A stretch of 64,000 bases of DNA from Heterobasidion occidentale (lineage: Eukaryota; Basidiomycota; Agaricomycetes; Russulales; Bondarzewiaceae): positions 930,001 through 994,000 of the forward strand of contig JBCAQO010000005.1 of NCBI GenBank assembly GCA_039111635.1, written 5' to 3'. A program made the position numbers and the translations under genes. Below, in pieces: positions 50,651 through 62,144 of the stretch. The notes below the pieces were generated by a model. The model was given only the letters and a program-made list of their open reading frames with translations. It had not been told where the DNA came from and did no database searches. Position 1 is the stretch's first letter. The number at the start of each line of letters is the position of its first letter.

Positions 50651-53600
50651 ATGCTCAGATGGCTGCCACGCCTCAGCGACCTCGTTGGGACCTTGAGCAC
50701 CTCGCGCCCGACCGCCTCTGAAGCCAGTCCTCCTCCCGGCTCTATGCAAGATGCCCACAACGCTGCCGGTGCTTGGTTCCTCGGTCCCAAAGCGGAGAAT
50801 GCAGAATATCTGCAGAGGTTCGTTGGAATCATCCTACAAGATCTGACGAAATGTAGAAAGGATTTTTCCCCGGGGACAAGGTAACGTATCCGCTCAAATA
50901 TAGATCTGAGCGACGTTGACGTTGCCTTAGGACTTCATCGACCCGGCGATGGTCTCGTCGCAAGCTTTCAAGGACAGCATGTCGAAGCTCGAGACAAACG
51001 TGACGTTTCTATCGTCTCTCCTCCCTCAGCACAGCATACCATTCTATTCTCCACGCTACATGGCTCATATGCTCAACGATGTGTCTATGCCAGCCACACT
51101 TGGCTATCTTATGGCACTGATGTACAACCCCAATAACGTGGCTGTGGAAGGCAGCCCTCTCACCAGCATAATCGAGTATGACGTTGGTCAACAGCTCTGT
51201 AGCATGCTGGGTTTCAACGTCGCGGCTCCTGGTCAAGATGCACAGCTGAGTGCCACCGGATGGGGGCATATCACCTGCGACGGTTCTGTCGCGAACATGG
51301 AGTCCATGTGGTAAATAGCTTCTGTCCACTAGCCGTCAATTTGAATCATAATAACCTTCTCTTCTTATCCATTTTCCCCTTATCTTCTAGGGTCGGTGAG
51401 TACATAGTAGCAAAACGCGCCTCTATGAGACATCGCTAACGCTTCTTCCAGCTCGGAACCTCAAATACTATCCCCTGTCGCTCAAACGTGCCGTCGACAG
51501 CGAGCCATCTCTAGCTTTCATCTCCCACCACTTCAATATACATCTTTGCACCGGCAAGGAGAAGTCGCTCGCAGAATGTGATGCATGGGATCTACTCAAC
51601 CTCACGCCCGAAGAGGTCGTCAGCCTTCCTGGCCGCATTGCGAACCAGTTCTGCCTATCTGTGCAATCCCTGCAGGGCCTTATGGGTAAATACATTATTC
51701 AGACAACCGGAAAAGACGACCTCGACGCCTATTTCGGGCTTCAGCGCCCGCCCCAATACCTCGCGAGCAAGACTATACATTACTCATGGCCGAAAGGTGC
51801 TGGTGAGTGATATGATATCACGTTGCGTGATACGACGGGCCTGAGTTTCCTTCGCTAGCCATGACTGGGATTGGCTCGAAAAATTTGATCGGGGTTCCTG
51901 TCGACCAATCCGCACGCATGGATTGTGAAGCTCTCGACGTTCTTCTTGCTCAATATCTCAATAACCGCCAGGCTGTCTACTGTGTTGTTGCGATCATGGG
52001 TACTACAGAGCATGGTACAGTGGATCCGATTTCCAAAATCGTCGCCCTTCGTTCGAAGTATCAAAAACGAGGGCTGTCATTTTTGATCCACGCGGACGCT
52101 GCATGGGGCGGATATTTCACGTCTATGCTCGTGCCGAACCCAGCTTCACATGGAGGTGAAAGTAGTCTGGACGACCCTGCTCTCTTCCTCCACCCCTATA
52201 CGAAGAATGAATTGCAACACATTCGCCACGCGGATTCTGTCACAATTGACCCCCACAAAAGTGGTTATGTTCCCTACCCCGCGGGCAGCCTTTGTTACCG
52301 TGATGGAAGGCTTAGGTATCTCGTTACATGGACAAGTCCTGTAATTGATTCACCCGAAGACGGCGCCCAGAAAATGGGAGTGTACGGTATCGAGGGAAGG
52401 TAAGTAGCCACATTGCCCCTGAATGAAGATCAAGCTGATATCGTCGCAGCAAGCCCGGCGCTGCGCCCGTGGCTGCTTGGTTAGGTCACGAGGTGATCGG
52501 TCTTCACAAGGACGGCTACGGTTTCCTTTTGGGAGAGGCGGTTTACACCGGCATCAAGGTAAGACAAGTACAGGCATCATTTTATTCAACGTTGTCTCAA
52601 CACAGCTTAGATGTATGGTCACTGGGCAACCATGTCCTTGGATCACCCCACCCTTCTCATGGTTCCCTTTAGGATGCTCCCCAGCGAGAGGAAGCCTAAT
52701 TGCACCGCCAAAGACATTGATGACGAGAGGCGCTACATTCGCGACGTCATTCTCGCTCGAACACGACAGGAGCTTGCAGCTGATCCGCGTGCTAGAGCAC
52801 TCATGCAACAGCTTGGCTCCGATCTAGTGGTGAACGCGTTTGCCTGCAATTTCCGCGTTAACGGCAAGATCAACAAAGACGTTTCGGAGGCAAATCTACT
52901 CAATGCCAGAATTTACGAGCGACTGTCCTTTCACAAATTGACGGACAAGTTGAATGATCGAAAGGTCATCCTCATGTCTACTGTTTTCTCGCAGAAGGAG
53001 TATGGGAGCTGCCTGACCAATTACAAGAAACGTCTTGGGCTCGCCGGCGATGGTGATCTGTTCGCCTTGTCAACGTTTCTATGTCGCCCTTTGCATCTCC
53101 ATTGAATTTCGAGAAAGTCCTCGCTGATGCGTTTCGTGAGACCGCTGAAGAAGAAGTCAAGGTACGTCCGATCATGGATCACGTCACTCTATAGGCAACC
53201 CCCAACAATTCATCTCGTCTATCAGGTTTCTATCAAGCGCAACAAGTCCGCCCCATCACTTCATGCATTTATCGTGCAGGGTTCGACAAACGTCTATCTA
53301 GTCCATATGCCTTGCTTCAGCCGTGCCAGTCAGCGTCGACAATGCATCTTGACCGGTGAACTGTCAGAAACCGGCAGACAGAAGTACCTTCATGCGAGGA
53401 CCGCGGACCCATCTGCCACGTTCGTTGCCTCGACTCTGCAAGCGGACGAGCTTTCGTCTATTGTTCAACGAAATCGGTTAAAGTTTTGATTTCTAAGCTC
53501 ACGCCGAGTGGGTGAGTAAATTAGCTTATTGCTGATCGAGATCTTCCAAGCTTACTCCATCGTCTCCAGTTCCCAAGCTGTCGTGGAATGCAAATTCAGC

Positions 53601-54346
53601 CACATCTCTATTGTCAAGAATCGGCCGCTCAACTCACGGTACCTGGATGCATCTTATCCAACGAGCATGCCGTTCTACCTTTATGGCAACTCCGAGGAGA
53701 TACATCTTGACCACATGCTGTTGCATGCGCCCAACGTCCAGATTAGTGCGAATAGTGTGGCGGTGGAGCTTGATGGTATGGAGCTAGGAATCCTTGCCAG
53801 CGACCTCAGGAATGGTTTGATCGCCATCGCAGACACGCTCCCTGAACATCTCCTACAGCCATTCACCGTCGAGCATCGTCCCAACTTCTTCAAGCCTGGC
53901 TTCAAAGTCGGAGTCACCATATATCATGATCGTTCTACTTCATCGGCGCCGGGTCCTGGTCTTGTGGAAAGCTTGAGCTCGCCCCTTGCGCGTGGTGTTA
54001 TCACACTGGGCAAGAGCATCTTCATGACTCCAACCTGATCAACGTCGGCACGCCTCTTGTCGCTTCGCACGTTCCCAAGAGGAATCCTTGGCTTTCCAGT
54101 TCCGCCGAATCGACAACTCAGGACCACCCTTACTTCCGCGGGTTTGGCCTCGAGCGGCATATGGATGCTGTACTTTCTCGTCCCAACAAAAACACCTGGC
54201 GTCAAGGGTGGGATATTGCACTCGCCCAGCGACAGTTTGCGAAAATGGACATCGAATCACCGATTGAATCCAAGTTCGAGGAGGAACTGACGAAGGAATA
54301 TTGTCAGAGCCCCGTCACAGTTCGAGCCTCGTTCTCCCTCTCATAG
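50651..54346 (+). CDS. PLP-dependent aromatic amino acid decarboxylase-like enzyme with C-terminal extension
   Basis: Group II PLP decarboxylase. The core shows PFYSPRYMAHMLND, GHITCDGSVANMESMW, VVAIMGTTEHGTVDPI, HADAAWGGY (the PLP-pairing aspartate region) and TIDPHKSGY with the PLP lysine. About 300 residues follow the catalytic domain and look like a beta-rich domain (KNRPLNSRYLDASYPTS, LDGMELGILASDL). This layout matches, as I recall it, the noncanonical calcium-activated aromatic amino acid decarboxylases of Psilocybe and other mushrooms; the substrate here is unproven. The start at 50651 (MLRWLPRL) is preferred; an in-frame ATG at 50600 is possible. Two conserved frames break, near 50863-50871 (T5C4 run) and 53058-53062, each cured by one extra base. 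A third break may lie near 53480, unless an intron starts at 53477. The gene may thus be intact in the organism. Confidence 0.85.
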
Positions 54347-54816
54347 ATCCCTCTACGACCTTTCCTTTCACGCCATCATCTCATCACTCATTTATCTTAC
54401 ACGAGCGCGCAATTCGACCTTCTTTTCGTTGCTCGATATCTATCGTTGTCACAACCCACTCCGTAATAACTTATTCGTGTACTAGAACATCCCATAACAG
54501 GCTTTGACCACTATAGCTGTAGCACTTCGACCTTCCATGTGTAATGTTATATTTCTTGGCGCATATGTCGTCATCGATGCATTTGTCAAAATCTTCTTAT
54601 CCCAGAAAAGTCGGTTGAACTCAGCTCTCGAAACACGCTCCTGTTCTCTCCAAGCGCGCTCCTTCGACGCGTCAGTCCAACAATCACGTGCGCGACGCGA
54701 CTTTCCTTTCTTGTTTTTTTCCGTCTGAGTCTGTCTGAGTCCTTTGATCAGATCTGCTTTCTACGACGTTCAACACACTCCATTCACGACCACATATCTC
54801 TTTAAGCGCTTCAGCC
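54347..54816. other. Intergenic, promoter side of RanGAP
   Basis: About 470 bp, rich in CT runs, with a T-run and a repeated GTCTGAG near 54722-54738. No gene was seen. Confidence 0.4.
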
Positions 54817-56043
54817 ATGTCCACCATTCTCTCTTTGCATGGAAAATCGCTCAAGCTCGATACCAGAGAAGATATCGCGCCATACCTGGCCGATGTGGAC
54901 CCAGCTAAACTGGAAGAGATTCACTTCGGAGGAAACACGATAGGCGTGGAGGCATCGAAAGCCCTTGCCGAGTTTCTGAGAAAAGCAGTCTCGTTAAAAG
55001 TGCGTCTTCGAGCTGTACATTCCGCAGAATCATTCACACGAGATGCCACCCGGTTCTTAGGTTGCAGACTTCGCAGACATCTATACCGGACGTCTCATCT
55101 CGGAGATTCCAGAGTCTCTTTCCCTGATCTGCGACGCGCTTATCGACAAAACGTCACTCGTCGAAATCAACCTTTCCGACAATGCCTTCGGCGGACGATC
55201 AGTAGATCCGATGGTGCCCTTCCTCACACAAAATCGCTCTTTCCAGATCCTTAAGCTGAACAATAACGGCCTGGGCCCCGCCGGCGGTAACGTCATCGCG
55301 ACTGCTCTACGAGCGAGCGCCGAGCTCAGCGCCAAGGAGGGTAAGAGAGCAACCTGCGGACCGTCATCTGTGGGCGGAATCGTTTGGAGAACGGGAGCGC
55401 CGAGGCATGGGCTGAGGCATTCGCCGCGCACGGGACGCTCGTTGATGTCCGAATGCCACAGAATGGTATACGCATGGAGGGCATCACAGCCCTGGCCGGG
55501 GGTCTCGCGAAGAACCCCGCGCTCGAGCACCTCGACCTTCAGGACAATACGTTCTCACAGGCTGGGGAGCAGGCGTTCGCCGATGCGCTTCCAGGGTGGC
55601 CCTCACTGCGGACGCTTAATTTCTCCGATTGCGTTCTAGCGGACGAGGGCGGGGATGTGCCACAGACTATCGAGGCGCTGACGAAGGGCTCGAATCCCCG
55701 ACTCAAGACCCTGTTCTTGCAAAACAATAACCTAGACGCGGCCTCCGTGGAGATGATTGCTGATGCGATAGGGACTCACCTGAAGGAGCTGAGCTTATTA
55801 GAGTTCCAATGGAATGAAGTCGAGGAGGATGCCGCGGGTGTGCAGACGCTGGTCGACAATTTGAAGGCACGAGGAGGAAAGTTCCTCCTCGACGATGAAG
55901 AGGAAGAAGAAGAGGAAGAGGAGGAGCCCGAACCTGAGGAGGAAGAGGCAGAGAAGTCGTTAAAAGAGAAGGAAGAAAAGGCGGCATTCGACCAGGAGGC
56001 CGATGCCCTCGCTGACCTTTTGGGCAAAGCTTCGATCAACTGA
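54817..56043 (+). CDS. RNA1: Ran GTPase-activating protein (RanGAP)
   Basis: Cytosolic activator of Ran GTP hydrolysis, needed for nuclear transport. It starts MSTILSLHGKSLKLDT. Leucine-rich repeats of the RNI/RanGAP type follow, with the motif DIYTGRLISEIPESL, which holds the arginine essential in fission yeast Rna1. Later repeats read ILKLNNNGLGPAGG, CGRNRLENGSAEAWAEAF, LEHLDLQDN and LFLQNNNLD. A poly-Glu acidic tail then precedes EADALADLLGKASIN, the usual order. One intron (55002-55060) is clear. Between ASAELSAKEGK and NLRTVICGRNRLENGS the frame slips near 55341-55350. One extra base in GTAAGAGAGC restores it, while no intron fits. About 385 residues, normal for the family. Confidence 0.93.
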
Positions 56044-56264
56044 CTTGAATCTTTCTTCTTCACTATACCTCTTTGTCCTTCTTGCTATCTTCTGTTTTCC
56101 TATCGCATTGATGTTGAATTAGATGTTAACTTGGTTGTTGTAGTTTCTAATGTATCCTTGTGTCCTGCTTCGAGTTTTCTTCACACGTTTCGCAACTTGG
56201 TACGATGGTACAGCACGATTCCCATATAATACATGATTTAAGATATAAAAGATCCGAATACCTA

Positions 56265-57830
56265 CTATCTCTTTATCTCCACCACCCACCTTCCCTCAAA
56301 TCCGTCCCTCCTCCCAACCTCTCGGAGCTTTTCCCGTTCCGTGAACCAGAGCTCCAGCTCTGATTCGGTGAGCTTTTCTGCCCCTTCCTGACCATCCTTC
56401 CCTTCGCCGCTTGTTGCAAGTTCGTGATCGAGCAGCAGCGTGCGCGAGAGCCATGTACGCGTATCACCCACAGACAACGCAAATTGTGGGTATGCGCTGC
56501 GGAGCACACGCCATGCCGAGATGCGAGCTTTAGAGCGCAGACTCGCGAGGATGGAATGCAGCGCCTTTCTCGCGAGATCAGGTGCAGCTGATATGTGCAA
56601 AGATGAATCCGACTTCGAAGAACACGACAATCTGGGAATGGCAGTCCGCCGCGTGAGTTCGTTAAATGTGAGGTAGTCGTTCCTGCGTAGACAGCGAGCG
56701 ACATCGTGAACCCATGTGTTCATCGTCGCCGAGAGCCTGATCCAGGGTGCAGACGGGATGGGGTCGTTCAATAGCTCAGAAAAGCACGCTGGAAGGATAT
56801 GAAGCATTGAGTTTATGAAGAAGAGCTAAGACCATCGTCGTGTGATATGTTGGTGGTGACGCCGAGGCGAGAGAGGGCATAGATGCATATAGTCAGGAAG
56901 GAGGTGCGAGAGGATAGATGTCGTCTGATCCCAAGAGGAGAATATCACTGACAAGTAGAGCGAGGTTTCGTAGGCTAGAAATTTGGTAGACTAAGTGACA
57001 GTGAATCCCAGTAATATTGATACACACCTTGTATAGCAAATAAATCTTTCCGGCGAGACGAGAAGATCCCTTCTCTTAACTTTCCTGATGATATTTAGCA
57101 ACGTGCATACCAGGTTGCGTATCACAAGACATACGGAACAATATGAGCAGATTCTCTTGTACCTCGACCCTCTCCTTTTGAGTGCGAGAGACATGGCGTT
57201 CGATATCTTCGGAATATTTCTTCCAAAATTTATCTAACTGCTCACTCGATATCAGAACACGTTCTCCATTAGGAATCAAGACAAAAGTAAGCATACCTTC
57301 TCCTCCACAAAGCTACGATATTCTTCTTGTGTCTTATGGTCTTTCAGCCTGATCTGTATCAGATCAGTTTTTCCATCGCTACCAAAAAAGGGGTAAACAC
57401 TCACGCATCTCCGTCCCTTTCAAGGCCACTGCTTCGACTGACCGAGGCAATGTATTCGAAGTTTCTACGTCTTCCTAGTGTCGTAGGAGCTAGAGATCCG
57501 CTCGTCTCCCGTGCAGATGAGCTTGGCTGCCCGCGCGGCTGACCGTGTGGATTATCGCGTCCAGATGCTGCATTTCTGGCCGGACGAAGACGGTTTGACC
57601 CTCTTGAAGATCTCGCTGACATGCTTGTAACGAGCCTCCGTCTGAGCCTCGACTTTGCTTTGCTTCGGCCAATTCCGAAATCTGATCTTTGAATCGGCCT
57701 TGCCGCCCAACGACGGACCTTGCCGCTTCCCCACGATGTTACAGGATGTTACACCGATGTCAAACTTGGGAGCACTGCCCGTCAAGCGTCTGCACAAAAC
57801 ACCCCTACGCAGATCATAGTAGGAAATCAT
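56265..57830 (-). CDS. Unrecognised multi-exon protein, possibly SAC3/GANP-like
   Basis: The last exon (56807-56265) is the best supported. It encodes about 180 residues with helices such as WVHDVARCLRRNDYLTFNEL and ARKALHSILASLRSKARISA. That pattern faintly recalls the SAC3/GANP/eIF3k winged-helix end, where short helices feed an RxxAL segment; this is inference only. Upstream, frames at 57076-57240 (LDKFWKKYSEDIERHVSRT) and near 57401-57830 (basic and Ser-rich, starting MISYYDLRRG) look coding, but I could not join them with confidence. The 5' end lies 161 bp from the divergent DUF3605 gene, suggesting a shared promoter. The exon map should be treated as provisional. Confidence 0.4.
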
Positions 57831-57991
57831 CCGGGCGAATACATAGTGAGTAACATTCAGGTCAATCCAACATAACGCTACGTTGAGTCAGGACCGATCG
57901 ACTCAGAACTGTAAACAAAACATATTTACTGACTGTGCTGGGCCGCTGGCAGCCGATACAAAACTGTCCGCGACCACGATAATAGCACACC

Positions 57992-59130
57992 ATGACCATC
58001 ATCGGATCCACTGGCGAGTCATACGAACCACTGACTGCAGACAATGTCAAGTTGGGCACCGGTCCCCCCACGCGCGAGGAGCTCCTCGTGTACTATCCTG
58101 CGAAATTCACCTGGCAACAGATGAAGACTTTTGTCAACGCAGGGTACGTCCATGCTTATACTCTCGCATCCTATGCATCACCGAACTGCGCGCAGTGACC
58201 TGGGTCTCTTAAAGCGAGACAAGAAGCTACAGCAGCGATATAACAGTTGGGCAGTAGGAATCAGGGAACAATATGGATCAATGGGTGAGTATCATGTATG
58301 GTTATGCCGAACCCATTTCTCATGACCGTATTGGTCCTTCTGATCCAGTTAATTATCTGTTGTCATATCGTTTGCAATGGGGGAAATGCGATACTCTGTC
58401 CAAGCTTCCCTCTATTTTACAAGCAAAATCGATGCGCAGCGACGGAGGCACAGAGCCCAATGGGACGCATCTACCACAGATACCGCCTGGAGCAAAAAAC
58501 TACTTTACTGCTGACATATCCGACGCACTCATCAGTATCATCATGAACGATTGGCCATACTCTGGTATGTCTTTACTGCTCTGAACGAGTCTGCTCTCAT
58601 TCTCATCGCTTTTCAGTACCTGCCAACATAGAACATGCTCTGATCTGGACCGTCGTTCCCATCTTATCTCCTGATATCCCCCCATCCATCAAGCCTCGAC
58701 TTCTTCAAGATGGTCTCTGGGGTTTCACGGGTCTTTCTCCCGACTCTCCCCCGCCGTCTCCTTCCCTCCTTCCCACCTGCCTTCCCGCACTGGCCGAATG
58801 GGGAGTCACTGAGTCAAAACTGATTCGCAGCGTGAAAGGAACTGAAGAGGAAGAGAGAGCCGTCATAGATGCGGGTGCTGAAGTCCACAAATTCGTCTGT
58901 AATAGGTGGGCGGAGAAGGAATGGGAAACTGCCTGGTTTGTGAATCCACCTGTGGGTCCTTCCATGCAGTATCAGTATAGTGGAACACGTTCATGATTCG
59001 CTTTCCTTTCCTTCTATAGAGGCTACAGAGTGTCCCTGGCCTCGCACACATCCACGTTTTCGCACGGCACAAGACACCTGAAGAAGTACTTTGCTGGGAC
59101 GCTGACTATCTGTCACGAGCGTCGTCATAG
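57992..59130 (+). CDS. DUF3605 protein (N-acetylglucosamine-induced protein 1-like)
   Basis: Small soluble fungal protein of unknown biochemical function. Family members are often named after induction by N-acetylglucosamine in Candida. It starts MTIIGSTGESYEPLT, with PPTREELLVYYPAKFTW as the N-terminal block. DLGLLKRDKKLQQRYNSW follows, then the hallmark MNDWPYSVPANIEHALIW, GLWGFTGLSP, KFVCNRWAEKEWETAWFVNPP and HIHVFARHKTPEE near the end. Introns near 58144-58198, 58285-58345, 58402-58425, 58564-58616 and 58951-59020 are implied, but not all sites are certain. No signal peptide or membrane segment is seen. Confidence 0.8.
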
Positions 59131-60107
59131 TGACTAGATATTTGTGGATTCGGTCGATTGCCGTTATGTGGGCGTTTTCTTTATGGATATCAACCCTGGA
59201 ACTTCTAATTGTAGGCCTAGTCTTTCTTAGAGTCAAATCCAAATCCCACGGAGTTCCTGAACGTGAAGAGGTTCAGCTGCGACATTCGATTATTAGATTT
59301 CGAATCCCCCCAACGGGTCCACTAGTCAATAATAGTAGTCAACGACTATAACATGCCGCATTCGAGCGGGCAACCACTCCTGTCTGCGCACCCCTGAATC
59401 AGTTACCAGTGTCTCTAGGTGTCTCTTTGTATCTCTGTCTCTTTGGCGACAAAAACCCAGCTCTCAAGGACTATGTCCAAAACATACGGGATGATGTTCG
59501 ATTGGAATACCTTACGTATGATAGCTGAGTTACTACGCATTGCAAAGTAGAGAAGGAATCTCCTTATCTATGTTCGTTGCGGGACCGCGATTGCACGAAG
59601 CCAGTGGTCTGGGTGGGAGGGACAGGAAGAGCGGCTGTGGCCAGTCCGAGTCAGCAGTCGTTCCAATTGTGGCGGCGGATGCACAGACTGCCGTCTGGAT
59701 CTCCGACCTCGTCCTTAGCAACGTGGAGCGGACGCCGACTCGCGATTCCGATGATGCGTGATGGCTCGCGAGCACTGTAGCTGCGTAGCAGAGGCCTGGC
59801 TGACCTGGTCTCCCAAAGGCGTTGGTCCGACATGATCTCCGGAAAGTCTGACTGGGACCTGGGTGTTGATGCGCATCGCCCTTGATGTCGACTAACTTCG
59901 GTTAGTCTCGTACACAGATGTCACCACCATGTATAATACTCTACAAGTGGCGCCTCCCGACTGCCCGTGGTCATCTTTGCTTCGAACCCTTACAAGTCCG
60001 AAGCAGCCGCGTCCCACCCTTCCTTTCCTTTCGACACGACGCCCAGTGTCCACGCTGTGCGGGTCACATCCATAGCCTGCGGGTCAATCTATGGCTACTC
60101 CCGTATC
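59131..60107. other. Intergenic, no gene assigned
   Basis: Nearly 1 kb. Its right end (from about 59930) may include the N-terminus of the next gene: an ATG at 59930 and a frame reading PSVHAVRVTSIACGSIYGYS lie there, but no convincing splice links them. The rest shows nothing. Confidence 0.4.
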
Positions 60108-61497
60108 ATGGGCATCGCAACAACGCGCTGGTGGGGGTTTGAGATTATCCGAAATGATTTTCTCTCTATGTTTTGCGGGGCGCTGTTCTATGGTGAGTTC
60201 CCAGCGTGATCCCATCAAGAAGACATGTGAACTAACTTCTATCAGGTCTCTACCTTTCTCTGTTCGCTCTTTCTACTTATTTTTATGGTGAGCAGAGTCA
60301 TGACGCGTTGGAGGGGAGCTCCGTCTGATCTGCTCCTCCTAGTCGTCGAGGGCTCTTTCATTCGCGAGTGCTCATGGTGTTATGGTCTGCGACCATCATC
60401 ATGTTTGCGACTTCGACTAGCTATATAGGGCTGGGACTTGCAAGCACGGTGTACAGAATATGGGCACTGTTGAATTCCGGGGGTGTTGCTGTATCTTCCC
60501 CGAGTTCCCCACTGGTGACACGCATTTTGAACGCGCAAATGTATCTGCCTATCATCAATGTGAGTTTTCTCACTAGAGCTTCGATGTACAGAAATTCACG
60601 TGCGGGCACCTTCAAGTTCATCGTGAGCGACGCGATAGTCATATGGAGGGCGTGGGTGCTGTGGGAACGTCGTGTTATCGTCTTGCTGCTGCCAGCGACA
60701 TTTTTTGCGGGCACTATCAGTACGCGTTCTTGCAACTCGCCCGGAACTACCGACTGATGAAACCGTCTCAGTTTCGGCCTTTATCAGTGCAGTGCATGAC
60801 ATTGATGTCAAAGTCTCTGTGCCATCAAATCCGAATTATAGGGTTGTCGTGCTAGGGAAAATTGTAGTATGGTCATTGACCATTGCCACCAATATATTGG
60901 CTACGTTGTTGGTCGCGTGGAAAGCATGGTCGGTCATATGTTTGATTTTCAATATCATGATTGCTGAAACGGAGTAGGCAGCATCGGCGAGTGATCAAGA
61001 AGAACTTGGGCAAAGAGACGAGAAGGACTAAGGTCGAAAAGATTCTAGCTCTTCTCATCGAGTCTGGCTTCCTGTATTGTATCATCTGGGTCAGTGTCAG
61101 TTTCTGTCAACGCTTCAGTGCATGACCAGACGTGTAAATCGACAGATCCTGTTCATTGCCGCCAACTTTGAAGTTTTCGGCGACGTTGGCAGACAGATCA
61201 TGATGAGCATCATGGTCCAAATCACGGTAAGCTAAAGGTGTACATTGACGTATCTAATCTCTCGCTTGCCAGGGCATCTATCCCACCCTGGTCGTAGTCC
61301 TGGTGTCTCTGCAGCGTACATCCTTGGATGAGACCATCAACGAGCCTTTATCCCGCCCTCAGTTTGCTATGTTCGGCACCCATAGCGTCATGACTACAAC
61401 GGACTCATCGACACTGTCACCTAGTCCGGACAGATTGATGTCTCCTCTTGAGAGTCTCTTCGCACACGAAACATCGAAGGAAGAATACATCGCATAG
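60108..61497 (+). CDS. Seven-helix membrane protein, paralogue of the gene at 27015
   Basis: Same family as the gene at 27015-28423, shown by matching segments in the same order: IIRNDFLSMFCGALFYG, LYLSLFALSTYF, SATIIMFATSTSYIGLGLAS, SDAIVIWRAWVLWE, a helix near IVVWSLTIATNILATLLVAWKAW split at the same place, ALLIESGFLYCIIW, and GIYPTLVVVLVSLQRTSLDE. The hydrophilic tail is longer (about 60 residues, Ser/Thr-rich). The start MGIATTRWWGFE at 60108 is a guess; an upstream exon is possible. About five introns. Role unknown; membrane location is inferred from hydrophobicity. Confidence 0.7.
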
Positions 61498-62144
61498 CTG
61501 AAGCTATCTAATACGAGGTTGGAAAGCTGTACTCTGGTCTTGTGTACCATCTTCAAAGCTGAAGGATGCATGTAACACGTACGGACGCTCATGTAAACAC
61601 ACCACAGTTACCGACCTTGTCCGACTTAGTTGAGTCTTTGTGCATTAAGCAGAAGTACCTGACCGCTCAGATATTGGGTAACGCCTCCGACGCTGTTTGA
61701 CCTGAAAAAATGGGTTTCTACACATGACTTCGGCTCTGTGAACAGGGCTGTCGCACTGTGAATACGAAGGTAATCGCTTTCAGACGCAGTTCATCAAACA
61801 CCAATCCCAACATCTTGCTCGTCATTATCCTTGTTCATTTCGGATCTTGAAATCACTGAGTGCGCAAGTCATCGTAAGTGCAATGGCAGGTGTTGCACAT
61901 TATACCTCTGATAAACAAGTAGACTATGAGTCCTCCAAGTTGCTGAACGACACCTCGTCCGCAAGACAGAGCTTTACAAGTATGCTCCACAGCCTGTTAT
62001 TAAGCTGTCACAGCTTGCAATTTCTCGTCTTCAACCCTGTTATATGAGTAATGATTTCACAACCATTAGACATAGACAATGTTCTCACCTGCCATCGGTA
62101 TCTTCACCATCATCTTCATCACTTTCATTCTCAAACTCCTCAAT
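61498..62144. other. Convergent intergenic region
   Basis: About 650 bp between the seven-helix gene and the F-box gene. Only short chance frames are seen, including one of 66 residues at 61847-62047. Confidence 0.4.

Noticed and set aside
50651..56043. Decarboxylase plus RanGAP and others as a biosynthetic cluster
   Set aside because: Neighbours are housekeeping genes; no oxidase, transferase, transporter or regulator of a monoamine pathway lies nearby.
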